Assembly: GCF_001949145.1 (NCBI RefSeq)
Contig: NW_019091493.1
Location: 103,801-167,800, forward strand
Length of the DNA: 64,000 bases
Reading direction: 5' to 3'
Source of the DNA: Acanthaster planci
Lineage: Eukaryota > Echinodermata > Asteroidea > Valvatida > Acanthasteridae
This document shows positions 45,376 to 59,700 of this stretch, one piece after another. Position 1 is the first letter of the stretch. Every line of letters starts with the position of its first letter. Under the pieces are notes generated by a model that made no database searches, was not told the origin of the DNA, and saw only the letters and a list, made by a program, of their open reading frames with translations. The position numbers and the translations under genes are program-made.

Positions 45376-48300
45376 CTTGACGTATGGTTCAAGGTTGCTC
45401 GAACTGATGGTTTTGTGATATATTCTGAAAAGATACCCAAGAAGTAAAAATAGATTTGTCAGAATGAAGCAGAACACTCTTCTTTCGCACAGGAGATCAG
45501 TAGCCAGCACTGAACGCAGAATCTAGTATCTAAAAGCAATTAGCAAGAGATATCCTGGCTAATGTGCCTGCGGAGGATGAACAATGGTTACTAAGGATGT
45601 CCATTATGCTCTATTGTGACCACTGTTGCTAAGGAGACTTGAGTTTGATAAACATTTCGCGCCAATGTTGCGGGATCCTGCCGTTCGTTGGATTTTACGT
45701 GGTGGCTGATTTCCCTCTTGAAAGGATTTGTGAAACCCTAGACCGTCATATTGATTTAGAATCATTTTACTCGAGAGTAAATGTACCTATTCTTGATATG
45801 GTGATTAAGACTGAGTATTTGACCATGTGTGTGCTAACGTGACTGACCGAATGAAATAAATCTAGTCATTCAATGGTTGAAAAAAGATTGAGGAATTTCT
45901 TTCAAATAGACACTGGAGTGCTGTTGTTTTCAGATGAAATTTATAGTAAACGAAAAGGGAGTTGATAACATTAACTACTTTAATTCCAAAAGGGACGCGC
46001 GTTTTACAGGGACTCCGCGAGCAATAGTTAAGAGTATACTGAATGTAACCGTACGTTAATTTGACAATCTCAAGAAATTGCAGGATCTAACTAAAACTGA
46101 CCAAGGATTAACTTTTAGAATTACACTCGTTTTAGAAGTTCACGACGGGAAGGCAAGCATATTTCAACAAATTAAATATCTCCAGTTTTTGACGTTTTTG
46201 AAACAAGAAGCAAACCGAAAACACGCATTTATGTTCGACCTGTGCAAAGACCACCACAACCGCAAATATTCTATTCTCACTAGACTTACCTGAGCTGACT
46301 TTAATCCAAGCGGGTAAAAAATCCAAGAGTCAGTCAAGTAATTCACTGGCAAGATCGTCCTGTGGGGCTAGGAGCGTGTGTATCTCTTCCGCCGGCAAGG
46401 TTTGCAAGTGACTCAAGTGCGGTGCGTACTTTCTTAAATCCGTAGGTGTTGGTAGCAACGACGCCCAATGTACCATCGTTGCCCGGCGAACTCACAAAAG
46501 GTACCCATACCGCTCGATATATCCCGGGTGGTACATCGCTTCACTATTTTTCTTCCCGTGGCAACAATTTAATGATTTTTGCGGCAGCCAAATGTATTTC
46601 CACAAAAGAAGGCTTCAAAACAGCATTATACATCTACAACGCGTTCGCATATAATTACCATAAATGAATCTTTAATTAGCTTCCGCGTAACAGATTAAGA
46701 CACGTGCATCAACTTGGTACAAGCGAATGAAATACACGTAAAAAGCACATGCTGCATCACTCTAAGAGATAAAGAATATCAGAATAAACCTATAATAATC
46801 AGCAAAATCAACAATCATTATTAGGACAGGCTATCGTCCTGCACTTTTGTAACACAATATCGTCATTAAATACAATGTACTGGCACACTGAAGCCATTCC
46901 AGTAAAGGTAAGTCCAAAGGAAAACGAGAAAAGTGAGCTTAAAAGTCAAGTATGGTGGATGAAGAGTCGCGAGATGTAGGCTATTCCGACAAATCGCTTT
47001 CGTGGTTTACATCATTTTATAGGTACGCGGGCTTTGTGCCGCTCCATTGGGGCATTTCGTCTTGTACGGAGTTTTCTCGAGCGAAGTTGTCGCATGGCCA
47101 AATGACTTCAGAAAAGCAGCGAACTTGCAGTGGGATTGAGATTAAACGTTGCCAAATCCAAATCGAACAAGTTCTAAGACAGGCCGGGGTTCCCCCTTAA
47201 AAATGGATAAATTACATTTGCCTAGTAGACTCATTTTTGAGGCAAGACGGGAAATTGTGTGTGGTACATATATTGTGCTTTTTAAGAGGATCTCCTCACT
47301 GGAATGTATAACGGTGAACTGTTACCAACGTAGTTAATGCCCAAACTTTGTGGGAGACCATGGAATTAAAGATCCCTTTCTCTGGGCTTTTATCCACAAG
47401 CGACCGAGGTCCCGTAATCCACGGCGAAGAAGCCCCATTGACCGATAAGACGGTGTGGCGAACAAAGAGGATTTAGGTATTCTTTCCAAGTCCTTGGGCA
47501 CTTAATGAATACATACACGGTGTGATAACAGAGAAAATCATCCAATGCAATGGGGAGTTGTTCTTCGTAGCAGGGAGGAAAGATTTTCCCCCATGTACGT
47601 AGGAACTTGGAAATTTACCGGCGATTATGCTACAGTGCCACGTAAACGAAAGATGGTGGCTTAGATATACCAAGGCTGATAATATTAGAAACGCCACGTG
47701 TGATGCTGGTAAAGCCCTTTTATCTTAAGCAACAACAGTCAGGCGCTAAACGTTGAACCCAAGCAGCAATCTTTCCATCCGTTTCAAAATGTCTGACAAC
47801 TGTTTCCTCTTGAGAACAAACTGATGTATGCCATGGATGCCTCTTAAGAAACTTGCAACGGGTATAAGGGGTCAAACGATGTTACAGATTTGGAAAAACT
47901 CACAAAGTTTGGTAAAACTATCCCGGTGTGTTTAGCTTAAGCAAAGGGGTCCACTAGATTCCAGCAGGTTTTAAGGGCAGGTGACTAAGCTGATTAAGAA
48001 CTCATAGGCTTTTGCGGCAGTTACAGGGACAGTTAGTTTCTTGGAGGAATAAACCAATAACTGACGAACAAGCTCCTGTGTGTATAGTGTCTGGGATAGA
48101 ATATATTAACACAGCCCTCTTCGTGAAGTGCACATTAAATAACAGCATGTGCTTCAGAATGGGTGTACAAACTAATAACGAGTCTGAAGTAGGCAATGAA
48201 GTGCCTGCAGCACACCATTTACTGATATATGCCCTAGAGGCACCAATATTATTGGGCAGTGTTTGTCCCCATTTGCCTCACCGAGCGGTACAAGGCACTC

Positions 48301-51300
48301 GACTATATAATGTGGTCTAAAGAGTTCCACGTGGTCACGGCACTTTAATTCAAATAAAAGGGAAGTACAACGAAATTTCAGCAGTACTGAAAAGCGTATA
48401 CCTTTGTTTATTATTTCGCTGGTAATAATTATGATTATCATTATTGGATTTGATGAAAAATGAAGATTTGTTTCAGGTGTAGCAGGCATGCATAGCGAGA
48501 AAACACCACACTTTGAGGTCATTTCGCGAGGCCTCTCACACGCACAAACACAACAGCTTTCTCAGCCTTCTCCAAATCTCTTTTTCAAAAGTTACAACAC
48601 CGGTTTTACTCAACTACGAAAGCAGACCCCAAACACTCATTAATTCGTGTCATGGTCGACTCCCGAATAACACAAAAGTAAACAGGCTATGAGGCTATGC
48701 TATGGGCTGTCCCCCGCAAGCACATGTTGCCATGACGCCCTGATCGATCTTTAAGTTGGCCAGATGACGCGCTCCTCGATATTGGTTATTAGCGTCGTCG
48801 GTATGGATTACTGTTGAGGCTTTTATCAAACTTGAAGAACTCTTTGTACCATTATCTCCATAGAACCACACAGAAAACACTCCTCTCAAACTCGTTAGCT
48901 GGGAAAAAAACCCATAAAATATCACCGCACATTTTGAAGACGAGTGATTTATCTTCATTATGCTTTCGGTGCAGTTTAGGGGTAAATGACGTCCTCTGCA
49001 TGACGATGAAAGACCATGAAACGAGCAGGTTTAGCCTTTGATTTTTGTTGGCATAGTTGGCTGACGTTAAAGTTTCATGAAATCATGCAACACATTGCAC
49101 GGAAATTGAGGAGACCCTGTGTTGCAAGAGCAATGCCGTCCCAAACTTACTTCTGCCTAGTTTCACTTCACTAATTTATGGTAAAAATGTTGAAGCTCAA
49201 AGCAGCTCGCAGCGCCGATGAGTAATCACAGCCAAACCCTCAGCCCACCCTACGATATCCTCCACACAAAAAAACATTCTTTTATAAGGCCGATCGGAAG
49301 ACTTACAGAAACACTTCACGACCAATGACGGAATCAGGGTCAAATTATATTTATAATCAAGTGGAGCTTTCATCTTCGCGTCAAACGAAAATATGGAACA
49401 CCGTCACGAGAACATGTAACTCGCATCATGTACGTGTATATTTTAATAGACGCGCGGCTGCAGCGTTTCACGTATATATGGTGCGAGCTGAAAGCGGGCA
49501 ATCTTTGAGCGTAATAAATTCGCTCGTATCGCTCGTCCTTTTCAAGCATCAGACTGGCGATTGTAACAAAAAATGCCATAGATGAAAGTGTTATTCCTTG
49601 CCGTTGTCAATCAATTTCATTGCAGCTGCGAATAGGCCTAGAGCCACGGACAGATATACATGTATTAAAAATATATGCGTGTCTAGAGCAAGCGAGCCCA
49701 GACTCAACAAAGTGAATAGCACCGAATCACGCGACATCTCGCGTGAATTAGAGGACGTGGATCTTATTTTCAACGGGATGGGCCTGGGGAGGGGGAACTG
49801 GAGTGCAGGTGCATGGTCAACCACCATGCTAAAGCTGCGAAAAATTTGAACTCCATTGACCATATCAGTGCCAAAGAAAAGTCGGATCTCTGTTTGCTCA
49901 CAGAAAATTGGAAATGTGTTAAGTCCTTTTTCTTTTAAGACCGTTTTCCAAGCGGGCTTTAGTGGGGACATTTAAGTCTCTTCCGGAGCATGCTAAAATA
50001 TGAACACTTACCACAAACTACTGTACATCGATCTGGACACACCTAAAACTGGAGAAGGCTGAAGCTGTGCGTGTACCCGAGCTAGTGGACGGATTAATGG
50101 GTAGGCCCTACGAGCTCCCACCTTCTTTACAGTTTGGCCAGAAATTTGTGTCAACCTGTCTTGAATGCGAGTGGATTATCAAGAAACCTCGCATCGGTGC
50201 AACGAATTTGCTGACAAATTCTGGTGGGCAAAGATTAGTCGACGACTGTCGCCTCTTGACATGCAAAATACATTTGACCCTCAATCTTCACGGGCGACAT
50301 TTTAAGAAAATCCACATCATTGAAATCGTCCACAAAACCCGTCCATGAATTCAGGATTGGTTCGAAAGCTTAAATTTTTAAACCAAAAAACTGCTTAAAA
50401 CTGGTTGAAGAGAAAAGCTAGTTGTAAATAGCTAATTGCCATTTTGAGAAACAAAAGAGGCAATCGATATTGGAACTGTCAACAGTGTGGGCTCAGTTAC
50501 AAAGCCCCTTTTCAGAACTTGTTTGAAGCCTGTTAAGGTGTTTCAAGGTGTAAAAGATAGACGTTAAGGCTCAATGAACCCAAATTCACGATAGGCCTCC
50601 ACGAAATGCATTTTTACAGGAAATCTTGGAAGTGCATCCTTGTAATTCGATGAATCTCGTACTGAGATTTGTTTTACAATTTAAAATGGTATTTGGTGAC
50701 TTCAAGCCAGCTAACCAATTACCAACCAACCAAGCCAGCTTGCCAGCCAGCAAGCAAAAAACTGCAGAGTTTTTGATATTTGGCTGTAGTAAATTAACCT
50801 TTGGGATTCATTGTTTGACAACAAGCCTAGAATTCCTTTTTTTCCAGCCATGTTTGCACAGAGGGAAACTTGGGTTTTACAATGAAATCAAGATAGCATC
50901 GCCAATTTTAATGTTAAAATGTAACCTGTACTTAACTGACATTCTCAAAATGGATGTCAAGTTGTTTTCAAACACCAAGCACACGAGTTTAAAAGATTAA
51001 AACAGAACAAAATTTACAGTATTTGTGCCACTCCAATCAGCGGTTTATTAAGAGGCCGCAAAACCAATATTCCTTGTATCAGATTACAATATCATACAGG
51101 ACCATCGTGCTGGTACAGAAAAAATGACAAATGAAAAAATGGAACGTTTTTAGCTCTAAATGAGCATCAACCCAATACTTGTTCAAATAGAAATTGCGAC
51201 CACCTGTTGATCAAACTGTCAAGAGAAGCATTTGGAACTTCACATCTATAGTAATTAACCAATAAGAAAAATCACCTTTCATGGTCGGGGCGAACAAAAA

Positions 51301-53792
51301 TGTAGGTTAAAGTATGACGTAATTAAACTGAGTTGTTGGTAAAACCCACTTCGGAGCAACGAACAAACAAACAACAAAACACTGTGCCGTGGTGGGTATA
51401 AAAAATAAAACAATATAATTTTTGTAATGTTTAACAGTAATGACCAATCACAAAGCATTTCCCAGGTTGAACAGATAACCTGAAGCTTCCCCTAAGATTC
51501 ATTTAATGAGTCATCTGAATAGAAAAAATACATGAAAATCCAAGGTCAATGGTAAATGTATTACCTTAATAGAAACTCATGATTGCTCCCTCTACCGAGC
51601 TCCTGGTTAATTATATCCTCTGGCCAATAATAAATAATTTTATAACAATAGCCAATCTGCTAATAGTACCAAAGATATCAATTCGCGATGCTAGAAAAAC
51701 CCAAAATAACTGCCTCTCATATTGAAGCCTCTACACCCAATTTACATAATCCTTTTATTTCTGTTTTTTTTTAATATTGAAACTTTTTTTACTATAAATT
51801 ACTGGACTTAATTTCAGAGCAATTTATAAATCCACTTGCTAATGAAACACTGTGATGACTGTAGAGCCATTCAGTTTTTAGACCATAGAAATACTAAATT
51901 TTATTTCATGTTGTCTGGATGGTTACTGCAGACTAATAAACGGCAGAAAACTACTGCGTACTTCAAAATAGATCCTGCATTTGCATGTACTTTGTGAACT
52001 AGAAATGATAGATTTTGTTGGTTTAGGTAACGTTTGAAATGTTTGAGGTTTCTTGTCAGACAATGAATGCCTTGCCTTTGTTCCATGAGCCTCTGTTCTG
52101 GAAAGAAAGTTATTACTTTTCTGTTTCTAAAAGCGAGTAAAGCCAGACATGGATTTAGAATGGTGTCTTGACATTTAAAAACAAACAACCCAACAAACAA
52201 ACAGACCTGAACTGCTATTATCTTCCCCAGAATTAGTTTGTCACACACAAGCAAAGAGATAACAATCTTTGAATTATGAACTGACTGTTTATTTAACCCT
52301 GAGGGATTCAAGGTAGCTGCTAAGGCAGTAGCGTCAGAAATGTACACGGCAATAATGACAGGCCACCAACTCAGATGACATTAGGGGATCCAGGAAATAA
52401 AATTTTTCTTAGAATCAGTTTTGTGTATCTCTGTACTCTTCTTCCGTGTATGAAGACTGCTTGACATCTTTTTTGAGTTATGTGAACTGAACGGTGCACC
52501 TTTTCAAACATTGAAAAATTGACCAAGCATTTCTGGACAGGTGAGGGCGCTTTTGCTTTGATGTAAATCCAGGAAGACATGGTTCAGGTTGCATGTTTTC
52601 ATGTTCAAATTGTGAACCCGAATTTGTTATTTGGGAACATGCACATAAAATGCAACCCGCTCAGCAACAGGGTGTATTAAGTCACACAATGCAAAAGCAC
52701 GTAATGGGCCCATTCCATGTGCCGAGGGTGAAATATTTGGAAATATTTTGAGGCCAACTGCTTGACCAGAAAGCTTCCAATGCTAAGGACCAAGAGAATG
52801 CCTAATTTCAGTTTAATGTCTGTGTTTGTTATGTTTAAAGGGCATGATCTCAAAAAGCATGTGTGATAAAATGAAATTATATGAATATGCAAATAGCAAA
52901 TAACTTCAAAATATAAAATGCCAGTGGGATGAATAACATATCAAATAAAAGCTTCAGATGTGAGCAATTTGATTATATATGTCCCAAATCCAAAAAAAGT
53001 GACATAATACACCTTTTGCAGAGCCGGTCACAAATTCACGATGTCTGTCCTTGGGACAGCTTCACATTAACTTCACATAGTGGAATGGGGATTAGCGATC
53101 TTTTAATTCAATATCGCTCTTGGAGTTGTCCACAGAGTAACAGTAACGAAGATTTTGCATAAAATATTCTTACCAGACACTTCTGACTCACTAACATGTA
53201 AAGCACACAAACAGATGTCATCTGCAAGACTTTGTTAGCTAAACATTTTCTTCAGTGTAACCTATTGACTACTTTCAAAAACTAAACAGCAGCACTTACA
53301 AGTAGTTAAACAAAACATCAACTTTCATGAAAGCTCAAGGAAACTGAAGGCGCACTGTTTGATCATTTTTGTCAGAACTGCGTCAATTGTAAATAAATTT
53401 GTACAATACAGCAAAAGAATGGTGTTTTTCTTACCAGCTACGGTTTCAACTTATCTCTGGAAACTATTCACACATGTATGTACAGAACAAGTCAGACATC
53501 TGCAATGATTTTACAAGGCAGATGATCTTGGTTGCTTTGCTTCCGCCTCTCAGACATGAAAAAAAATGGTACTCCTTTTTATGCAGCCCTAACATCTTCA
53601 CCACAATATGTAACACCGCCAAAATAAAACAATAACCTGAAAATCATAGAGGTAAATCAAAACTGTCATACCACACACCAAATCCCCTGGATGAAATTTC
53701 TACATGTCACAACTTCCATAACCAGGAATGTCTAAAAAAAAAAAAACGGAGCGAGTACACTCATACCTTGTGAGATTCAGTGCTTTTTCTAG
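45376..53792. other. Long stretch without a recognised gene
   Basis: Upstream of the secreted-protein gene there are possible untranslated exons: an acceptor near 45424 and a donor CTCAG|GTAAGTC near 46291 (minus strand). Elsewhere open frames are short, lack family similarity and lack consistent splice signals. The stretch is AT-rich and I see no clear transposon with terminal repeats. The right end must contain the 3' UTR of the minus-strand SLC6 gene. Confidence 0.4.
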
Positions 53793-56700
53793 TTACATTT
53801 TCTCACACTGGACAGCCACTTCATAGGACGGTGGGACATCTTTGTCAAACTTGGGCTCTGAGAACTGCAGACTGTATGTTGCCTCGTCGATGGGAGAACG
53901 GAAGCTGAGCAGTAAACGCTGAGAGGTGGAAGGACATTTCATTAGAAATTTCCAACAGAAGCAATAGTGCATTTCACAAATGATCTAACCATACTTTTTG
54001 GGCCGAGAAATTTCACAAACTGCAACTATTTTGAAAAGTGCTTCACTGTGAGTCCGGCAAGATTTGAAAGCTGGAAACAGAAAAACGCGGCCAGTTTCTA
54101 GCAATGTTATCTGTCTAAGAACATTTCTCAAATCTAAGCACAGTCTTCTCCAGCTACAGATAGCTACAAGCCATTTAGATCTTTTGACTGATATTCTGAT
54201 CAAATGAAATATGTAGTGCGCAGTTTCCCAATCTGGGGATAATCTCCTGATTGGGAGATTCTACCTCTCAATCAGGGTACATACCTCTTTGAGGTTCCCC
54301 TTGGTCGTCAGCAGGGTGTGGACAGCCCCGAGCGGGATACAGGAGAATGATGTAAAGGCGACCAACCAGCCAATAGCAATGGCCCAATCGGGGAACTCTT
54401 GACCACCATACTTGACGGGCTTATAGTCAATGAACTGGAAAACCATGATAACCTGATGAGAAGTAACCGGAAGGCAGAAACATAATTTCACTCTTGAAGG
54501 AACAGTTGACGAGCAGATTCATGGGAGACTTGATGACAGACTTTTGATGTTCCATCAACTAAACTCCCGGGACCAATTGAAGTCACAATTACTATGCTTG
54601 GCTTAAGGTGACAGAGGATATAAATGATAACTGTCAATGTATTACCCTCATTATGTCTGTTTTTGATGAGAGGATAAACTAGAGAGCTCAGAACATTTGC
54701 TCCAATGCACAGGAAGATTGAATTTATGACACTACTCATTCTGTAATATCTGGACACGGATCAACATGTTTTTATTGCTACGTTGAGACACAGAATTTCC
54801 ACAAAAGATTTGCTCAGTGTACTCAACAAATAGCCCTAACAATGAGATTACAACAATTATTCTTTTGGGTAGTAAATGTACACAAGAGTTTTCATAATGA
54901 ATCCAGTTTATCATAACACACATACACACTATCTATCTGAAACATCAACATCCAATCATTTCATCTTAGTCTGTGACTATTAGCATGCTAAGATGATTTG
55001 AATTTCAAGTCAACAAAACTACATTCTCTACTCCATTGTTAAATTCATTGTCTTTTTGCTGTGGTATGTCACTGGTTATACTGCCTAAAATATCATTGGC
55101 TTGAAACTATTTTGTATGGAATGTGCAAAGATGGGTGAACAAGTCTTGGTTTTCCAATTTCAAACTCCAACAATAGAGGGCAGCATAGCCATTCTGTAGT
55201 GGCTTGAGTCCTTCAATAGCACACACTGAACCAAAAATTAGAACATTCTCTCACCTTGTGTCACATCTCAGTATATTTTTATGAATTCACATTATGTTGA
55301 GGTCAAGGCGTAAAATATGCCCTTGGTGGAAAGCCTGGTACATGGCTTGAGACTTTAATTCACAACAAGTTTGAAGACAACATCACTTTAATAACAAAAG
55401 CGCTTTAACCCTCTAATTCTGCAAACAAGTCAGCACTGACGTTTTTGCCTTTCAGGTAATAAAACGAAAAGCTGACATACATCTGCATGTGTATTACCAA
55501 TCTTAAATCTCAAATAATAAAACCCTGACGCCCAGGCTATTACAGGAGAGCTTTCACTTCAGTGAAACACACCAGATCCACCACCGAGTGGACGCCCCTT
55601 CCATCAGGCATGAGAAACTTCACGTTCAAATAATCATGGGACATTTTACTTGTGGGGCTTACCAGGATGAGAGCAGGCGAGAGAAAGACCCAACAGATAA
55701 CAAAGATGATGTTCGGGGGCGATCCAGTCATCTCCTTTATGTTGCGAGCCAATCTCTTGGCACCTGAATCCCAATATTTAGAAAGAAACAGCCATTACAG
55801 TGCTCTGTGATAAAAAGTGGCAACTGGCTGTCAGTAACAAGATCTTACACTTGCAGTTGGCAGAAAGTGGCATTAATTTGACTTCTTTTGGATAGAGGGA
55901 ACCAGACCTACATGATGGAGTTGCAAATTTTGTCAATGTTGATGTGGCGGAGTCAATTTTAGAAGCAAGATCATCCGTATTTACTATCTGTAAAATGATA
56001 AGACCATTTATCTGTTCCCTTTACTCTTCTGTAACCTTACAAACTTGTGACAGAAAAATACTGAAGCATTAAAAAGGGTTGTACAGAGTCCACTCAAATT
56101 CTCCCCCACATGAATTCTTACCATAAAACCAGGCGACAGAAGTGACCTCAAAGATGGCGATGAAAAAGAGAGACACGATGGCATTGTACCAGTCCAGGAT
56201 CTGGAAGACATACATGCCGNNNNNNNNNNNNNNNNNNNNNNNNNNNNNNNNNNNNNNNNNNNNNNNNNNNNNNNNNNNNNNNNNNNNNNNNNNNNNNNNN
56301 NNNNNNNNNNNNNNNNNNNNNNNNNNNNNNNNNNNNNNNNNNNNNNNNNNNNNNNNNNNNNNNNNNNNNNNNNNNNNNNNNNNNNNNNNNNNNNNNNNNN
56401 NNNNNNNNNNNNNNNNNNNNNNNNNNNNNNNNNNNNNNNNNNNNNNNNNNNNNNNNNNNNNNNNNNNNNNNNNNNNNNNNNNNNNNNNNNNNNNNNNNNN
56501 NNNNNNNNNNNNNNNNNNNNNNNNNNNNNNNNNNNNNNNNNNNNNNNNNNNNNNNNNNNNNNNNNNNNNNNNNNNNNNNNNNNNNNNNNNNNNNNNNNNN
56601 NNNNNNNNNNNNNNNNNNNNNNNNNNNNNNNNNNNNNNNNNNNNNNNNNNNNNNNNNNNNNNNNNNNNNNNNNNNNNNNNNNNNNNNNNNNNNNNNNNNN

Positions 56701-59700
56701 NNNNNNNNNNNNNNNNNNNNNNNNNNNNNNNNNNNNNNNNNNNNNNNNNNNNNNNNNNNNNNNNNNNNNNNNNNNNNNNNNNNNNNNNNNNNNNNNNNNN
56801 NNNNNNNNNNNNNNNNNNNNNNNNNNNNNNNNNNNNNNNNNNNNNNNNNNNNNNNNNNNNNNNNNNNNNNNNNNNNNNNNNNNNNNNNNNNNNNNNNNNN
56901 NNNNNNNNNNNNNNNNNNNNNNNNNNNNNNNNNNNNNNNNNNNNNNNNNNNNNNNNNNNNNNNNNNTGTTCGTCCTCTCCTTTTTCGGCCAGTTATTAAA
57001 ACATTTTTTTAAAAAACGAGTGGAAAAGACAGACTTTGTACTCCTTGGTTGTGAAATGAATAGGGTTGAGAGTGGCGACTCGTTTACCTGTGTGACGTGA
57101 GGGATTCCAAGCAGGAAGGAGACGATGCAGATGTACAGCACCAGAACCTCACGCCGATTGAAGTAAAAGCGGCGCAGTTTAGGCAGGCCGTCCATGAAAG
57201 TAGCGATGACGACCTTCACCATGGCAAACTACAGAGTCAAGATGAGATAAACGATACAGGACTTCCCATACCAAACCAAATTCAATTCAGCAATTTCCAG
57301 TGGAAATGTTATGCTGAAAGTGATAGAGATTTATTTAGGTACCCGAGTGATTTTTCAAGGACAAGGCGCTGACATAACATGTTCTGGCCAATCAGCTGTC
57401 TCGTTGGGTATGACATCACAGAGCGACTGGCACAGTTGAGCAATCTTGCGCTGTGTCTTGGATTCTTCCATTGAGCGCTTTTGTTGTGGAGAGTCGATAA
57501 CTGACATACTGTACCGAATGGTTTCTACCAAGCATCGCATTTTATCAACACTCTTCTTTCCGGTCAATGCGGTTTCACCCCCACACAATCCTGGAAAAAA
57601 TGTTGGAAGCCAACCTGACTGTCGATGCCAAGACAGAACAGCATGATGAAGAAGAGAACGGACCAGAGCTGGGAGATGGGCATGGTGCTGAAGATGGCAG
57701 GATACACCACAAACACCAGGCCAGGACCTGTGTAACCAGACAGAAATGGGCAATAATCACTGTCAATGTCGGCTGGTAGACGGGCAGCGAGGAATGTAAA
57801 TTTACATGCAAGCAGAAACATTTGACAGCTGGTGTGTGTCATTGCTTCCTATACTATTGCCTCCAATCTGAGTGCGTGTGCTGTTTGCACGTTAACCCCA
57901 ACTGTCATCGACCCCTCACAATCAACAAGGTTTCCAAAGCTTTTGCAGAGTTGAGGAAGGTAGTGTTCAACAACTTGTGTGGTACTTTCCACAGGGCTAG
58001 ACGTCTTTATGGAAAGTTGAAGTACAAAGAATGTGTCACCGGTTTCTTGCGCGGGAGAGCTTTTCAAGGGGAATGGGGATGTGGGAAACTTCAAAGTGGA
58101 ATAGACCTGGCTCATCAGTGATCTTTGACACTCATTGGTCATCAAAGACATGCCCGGCATCTGAATAACAAGGGGTCACAGCCGAGGGACGGTTTGCGGG
58201 TACACCATGTGGAATCATCCTCTCTATCCAGAGCATCCTGGTTGACGTGTCAAGTTCACACTAACCGGTTCTACTCAGAACCACCCCTTATAAGGAAAGA
58301 TTGATTCCTCACGGTGTACCCGTAAACTTTCTCTCAGTCTAGCCTCCAAGGGGTCACGTTTGCAGTGCACTTGGTGAGAGCGTACATGTACCGGTATGTA
58401 TATGCTGCATAAAAGAAAATAAAGTAAGCTATATGTGTTGAAAAAGTCTTGCAGGAAATGTAAATGTGCATTCTAACACCTTACCTGTCTGTTTTTTTCC
58501 GAATTTTTTTCACATTCTTTTAATAAAATGGTACTTAATTCACTGACACTGCAGGATTTTTTTTATAAGAAATAGTCCCCTCTAAATCACAAACTTGAAA
58601 GAACTGTAAAAGAAGTGAACTGGTACCACACTGTGGAGCAATTAAGCATGCAACTATGTTTGTTTAGCTAAAATATTTACTAAAGGAAAAAGTTACATGC
58701 ACCAGCTAAACTGTTGCATAATGAGTCTCGTGAGTTGATTTATCAAGTAATTTTTTTTTTCTGCCTCTAAAGCATCTTCAAGAATTAGGGCAAAAATGTT
58801 TGACTACTCTTTTGAGTTATGCCAGCCTTTGACCAACCCCTTTTCTACACTGTATCGTAACTGGCTTTCATTGGTCTTTCACCAGGCTCTATACAAGGCC
58901 AATTCTAGCATTTAGCCAACCTATCAATGAAAAAAGCACAATGCGTCCTGTGTGTTGAATACCTTGCTGGATGACTGTATCCACATCTTGGTTTTGAATG
59001 TGGGAGATGAATCCAATCCCAGAGAAGATGGTGACAGCTGCAAAAAGGCTGGTCAAGCTGTTGGTGATGGTGATGCAGAAGGTGTCCCTGAAGACAAAGA
59101 AAAAAGAAAATATAGAACTTTACATGATTCTAGTTATTTCACTGTAGGTCTCCTGGGAAACACAGTGTACCTCTGCCCAAATAAGGCATGTAGAGGAATA
59201 GAGATTGTTACTCCGGCCGGTAGACGGCAAATTACAATAGAAACCAATGCTGCAATGGAATGATCCAAGATGGGTGCTTTGATTAGTGTTTCAAATTTCA
59301 GGGTGCCATACAGGGGCAAAACCATATTTGATAGAAAACAGACAGCTACGAACCTCCCTTGATGGGTGGAAACACCCCCTCATTGGTTGGAAAGAACCCT
59401 GTTTGTCATGAGTGGTAGCCTAGCGATCCCAACATAGGCAATTCATCGTCATTTGTAAACCAGCACAGCGCAGTTCCATTCAAAGGAGTCTCCATTGCTG
59501 GGAAAAACGTGCCCTCTCTCGGTCCAGATGGGGCTCTTATCATGGGGTGCATGTATCACGTGGTCTCCCCAAGATTGGCTACCATTACATAGGACATTAT
59601 GTGGTCAGTAACTGTATGTCCTAGGTTGGTAACAAGACAGTGAGGCTTATTTTGATGTTCATAGTGATGTGAGGCCACGGGGTGTTGCACTACCTTCACC

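Noticed and set aside
46952-47200. 82-codon plus-strand open frame beginning MVDEESRDVGYSDK
   Set aside because: No recognisable domain, no supporting splice or promoter context and ordinary length for chance open frames in this window.
50626-51000. 124-codon plus-strand frame with repeated CCAACC/CCAGC words
   Set aside because: The composition reflects a short simple repeat. No domain or splice evidence.
58182-58337. Histone gene inferred from the histone-like stem-loop
   Set aside because: No histone H1, H2A, H2B, H3 or H4 reading frame ends upstream within reach on that strand.
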